Position numbers and translations under genes: made by a program
Shown: in pieces, positions 62,282 through 64,000 of the stretch
How positions within the stretch are numbered: the stretch's first letter is position 1
How the letters are laid out: every line of letters starts with the position of its first letter
Notes under the pieces: generated by a model
Told to the model about the DNA's origin: nothing
Seen by the model: the letters and a program-made list of their open reading frames with translations, nothing else
Database searches by the model: none
Assembly (NCBI RefSeq): GCF_016461825.1
Contig: NZ_JAEMNU010000102.1
Span: 1-64,000, forward strand
DNA: 64,000 nt
Direction of reading: 5' to 3'
Source: Rugamonas violacea
GTDB taxonomy: Bacteria; Pseudomonadota; Gammaproteobacteria; Burkholderiales; Burkholderiaceae_D

Positions 62282-64000
62282 CTACCAGCACAAGCCTTCG
62301 CTGCGAATGAAAGTCGGATCGTCCCAATGCAATCCGAATTGCGGGTGATACAGTTCCTCGTTCGCCAACACCATGAATTGCAAGCCGTAGCGCCTCTCGT
62401 TGACGGCTTGTATTGCACCGGTCTGCCGCAACGCCGCAAAGGTCTGACGCGGGATTTGCACCATGTATGGCTGGAGGTCGCGTGCCGCCTTGCCGCAGCC
62501 GTCGGCGAATTCAAGGTCGCGCAAGACCTTGTGCGGCGCTTCGTCAACGGCGATGATGACCGGCATCTGCGTGTTGTCGATCATGCGGAATTTCTTTGCC
62601 AGCATTTCGAATGGCAGACCGTCGAGGCCGGCGTCGCGGATCTGGCCAAGCAGGTCGTGGGCGTCCAGCTCCTGGGTGCCTTTCTGCCAGTACAGCAGGC
62701 GAAAATAGCTGTCGATGGCGGGCAGACCCAGGGGATCGGCGCCGTGTTGGCGCAGTACTTCCCTCGCGGCTTGAGCGAATTGCTTCAATTCCGCCGGCGC
62801 CGCCCAATCGGGATTGCCCGGCGTGAAGATAAGCAGTTCGCTGTCCGATATGGGCCGCTTGCCTTCCCGGTTGCACCGTCCCGCCGCCTGGGCGATGGAG
62901 TCGAGGCCAGCCTCGGCGCGCAGCACGGTGGGGAAGTCGATATCGACGCCGGCCTCGATCAAGGACGTGGCGACCAGGCGACAGGGTTTGCCGTCGCGTA
63001 GCAAGGTGCGTATTTCTGCCAGTGCCGCGCTGCGGTGCTTGGGATACATGAGCGTTGTCAGATGGCGCGCACCGGGCGCGCTGGCGATGGATTCGTACAG
63101 TGCGCGCGCATGCCGCCGATTATTGACGATGCAGAGTATTTGTGAAGATGCGTTCATGCGCGCGGCCAGTTCGTCGTCGCTCAAGGTGCCGGCATGACGG
63201 ATCTGCACCCGCTTGAGCGCGCTGAACAGGCGGGCCGGCTCCGGTGCCAATTCCCGCACATTTTGCAGGCCACCGGTAAATCCGGGTGCGTTCAGTGCCG
63301 GTTGGGTGGCGGTGCACAGCACGACGCTGGCTTTGTAGTTCAGCGCCAGTTCGTCGATGGCTGCGACACAGGGCGTCAGCAATTTCAACGGCAAGGTTTG
63401 GGCTTCGTCGAGGATGACCACGCTGGCGGCAATATGGTGCAGCTTGCGGCAGGCCGACGGTCTGGCGGCGAACAAGCTTTCAAAAAATTGCACGGCGGTG
63501 GTGACGATAATCGGCCGGTCCCAATTTTCCATGGCCAGTCGCAGCTTGTCGCGCGCCTCGGCGCTTTTGCTGGGGTCGTCTTCGAAGGCGCCGTGGTGTT
63601 CCAGCACGCTATCGCCAAGGTCGCCGAGCGCATCTCGAAACACGGCGGCGGTTTGTTCGACGATGCTGGTGAAGGGAATGACGTAGATGACACGGTTCAG
63701 GCCGTGGGCGATGGCGTGGTCAAGCGCGAAGGCGAGCGAGGCCAGGGTCTTGCCGCCGCCGGTGGGGACGGTGAGGGAAAACAGGCCGGGCTGCAATGCC
63801 GCGCCTTGCCGCACCTTGAGCAGGATGTCGGCGCGCAGAATGTTCACCGGGGAGTCCGCCGTGAAGGATGCGAGATGGCCATCCAGCCTCGTCCTTAGCG
63901 CGGTCAACGGTGGCGCGCTCGTGTCGCGCTTGGCCTTGCCTTGTTTGATGCGCTGGTAATAGGCTTCAGTATCTAGATAATCCGCATCCACCAGGCAGGA
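62282..64000 (-). CDS. cas3: Cas3 helicase-nuclease, partial (N-terminal part beyond the window)
   Basis: At least 572 codons are present; the frame runs off the right edge. The visible part begins just before the helicase: Walker A FSLTVPTGGGKTLASLAFAL, motif II VVILDEAQTLP, motif III-like LCTATQPAL, then CIVNNRRHARALYESI, ATSLIEAGVDIDFP and motif VI SIAQAAGRCNREGK. The N-terminal HD nuclease domain should lie to the right of 64000. Cas3 is recruited by Cascade to unwind and degrade the target. It is the first gene of the operon, whose promoter is therefore outside the window. Confidence 0.95.
   Translation of the reverse strand, partial: SCLVDADYLDTEAYYQRIKQGKAKRDTSAPPLTALRTRLDGHLASFTADSPVNILRADILLKVRQGAALQPGLFSLTVPTGGGKTLASLAFALDHAIAHGLNRVIYVIPFTSIVEQTAAVFRDALGDLGDSVLEHHGAFEDDPSKSAEARDKLRLAMENWDRPIIVTTAVQFFESLFAARPSACRKLHHIAASVVILDEAQTLPLKLLTPCVAAIDELALNYKASVVLCTATQPALNAPGFTGGLQNVRELAPEPARLFSALKRVQIRHAGTLSDDELAARMNASSQILCIVNNRRHARALYESIASAPGARHLTTLMYPKHRSAALAEIRTLLRDGKPCRLVATSLIEAGVDIDFPTVLRAEAGLDSIAQAAGRCNREGKRPISDSELLIFTPGNPDWAAPAELKQFAQAAREVLRQHGADPLGLPAIDSYFRLLYWQKGTQELDAHDLLGQIRDAGLDGLPFEMLAKKFRMIDNTQMPVIIAVDEAPHKVLRDLEFADGCGKAARDLQPYMVQIPRQTFAALRQTGAIQAVNERRYGLQFMVLANEELYHPQFGLHWDDPTFIRSEGLCW

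Overview
The window looks like chromosomal DNA of a high-GC betaproteobacterium, most likely Oxalobacteraceae (Massilia/Duganella/Janthinobacterium group). This rests on the dapC-dapD-pilU ... dapE-prmB gene set, an EnvZ/OmpR pair, a tandem MdtBC-type RND pump with a NodT-type outer-membrane factor, and protein sequence style. It was judged by reading only; no database search was run. No rRNA or tRNA gene was recognised.

Layout. 0-3 kb: small, poorly conserved and partly degraded genes of lower GC, ending in a translationally coupled unknown pair (2.0-3.0 kb, minus strand). 3.0-5.6 kb: a Cpx-like envelope-stress module (sensor kinase, OmpR-type regulator, Spy/CpxP-like protein) preceded by an array of GTAAA half-sites. 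6.1-15.4 kb: a four-gene RND efflux operon in which every junction is a stop/start overlap. 15.5-19.3 kb: a CheB-CheR fusion that has lost its central part and is frameshifted, followed by a PAS histidine kinase. 19.4-26 kb: an S46 peptidase, a PnuC transporter with a NadR-like kinase, an outer-membrane protein, and a TonB-dependent receptor headed by a TPP riboswitch. 26.2-30.8 kb: a ferritin-like protein of the encapsulin-cargo family without its metal ligands, an Imm26-like protein, and EnvZ/OmpR with OmpR-like boxes. 31-35 kb: two tandem FapA (DUF342) paralogues. 35-42 kb and 46-50 kb: housekeeping genes (arfB, a CoA transferase, cheW, yheS, prmB, dapE, yffB, pilU, dapD, dapC). Between these lies an opposite-strand c-di-GMP operon (YfiN-like cyclase, TonB-dependent receptor, YfiR). 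51.7-52.6 kb: an NlpC/P60-like T6SS-type amidase (BPSL0067 family) with a STY0301-family partner.

52.8-64 kb is a complete-looking type I-C CRISPR-Cas locus on the minus strand: cas3 (cut by the window end)-cas5c-cas8c-cas7c-cas4-cas1-cas2, then a leader, then an array of about 59 intact 32-nt repeats plus one decayed terminal repeat. Inside cas8c an ideal Shine-Dalgarno sequence precedes an in-frame GTG, predicting a separately translated 129-residue Cas11c. Two spacer pairs share the same PAM-side end but differ by one base in length at the other end, which suggests repeated capture from the same phage site.

A palindromic interspersed repeat (core GGGGTCRGACCC / GGGTCYGACCCC) occurs three times between genes, and one copy supplies the last codons of the PAS kinase. 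The most rewarding points for follow-up are the Cas11c start, the YfiN-receptor-YfiR operon, the ligand-less EncFtn-like protein, the TPP-riboswitch-controlled receptor, the broken CheBR fusion and the recurrent spacer captures.
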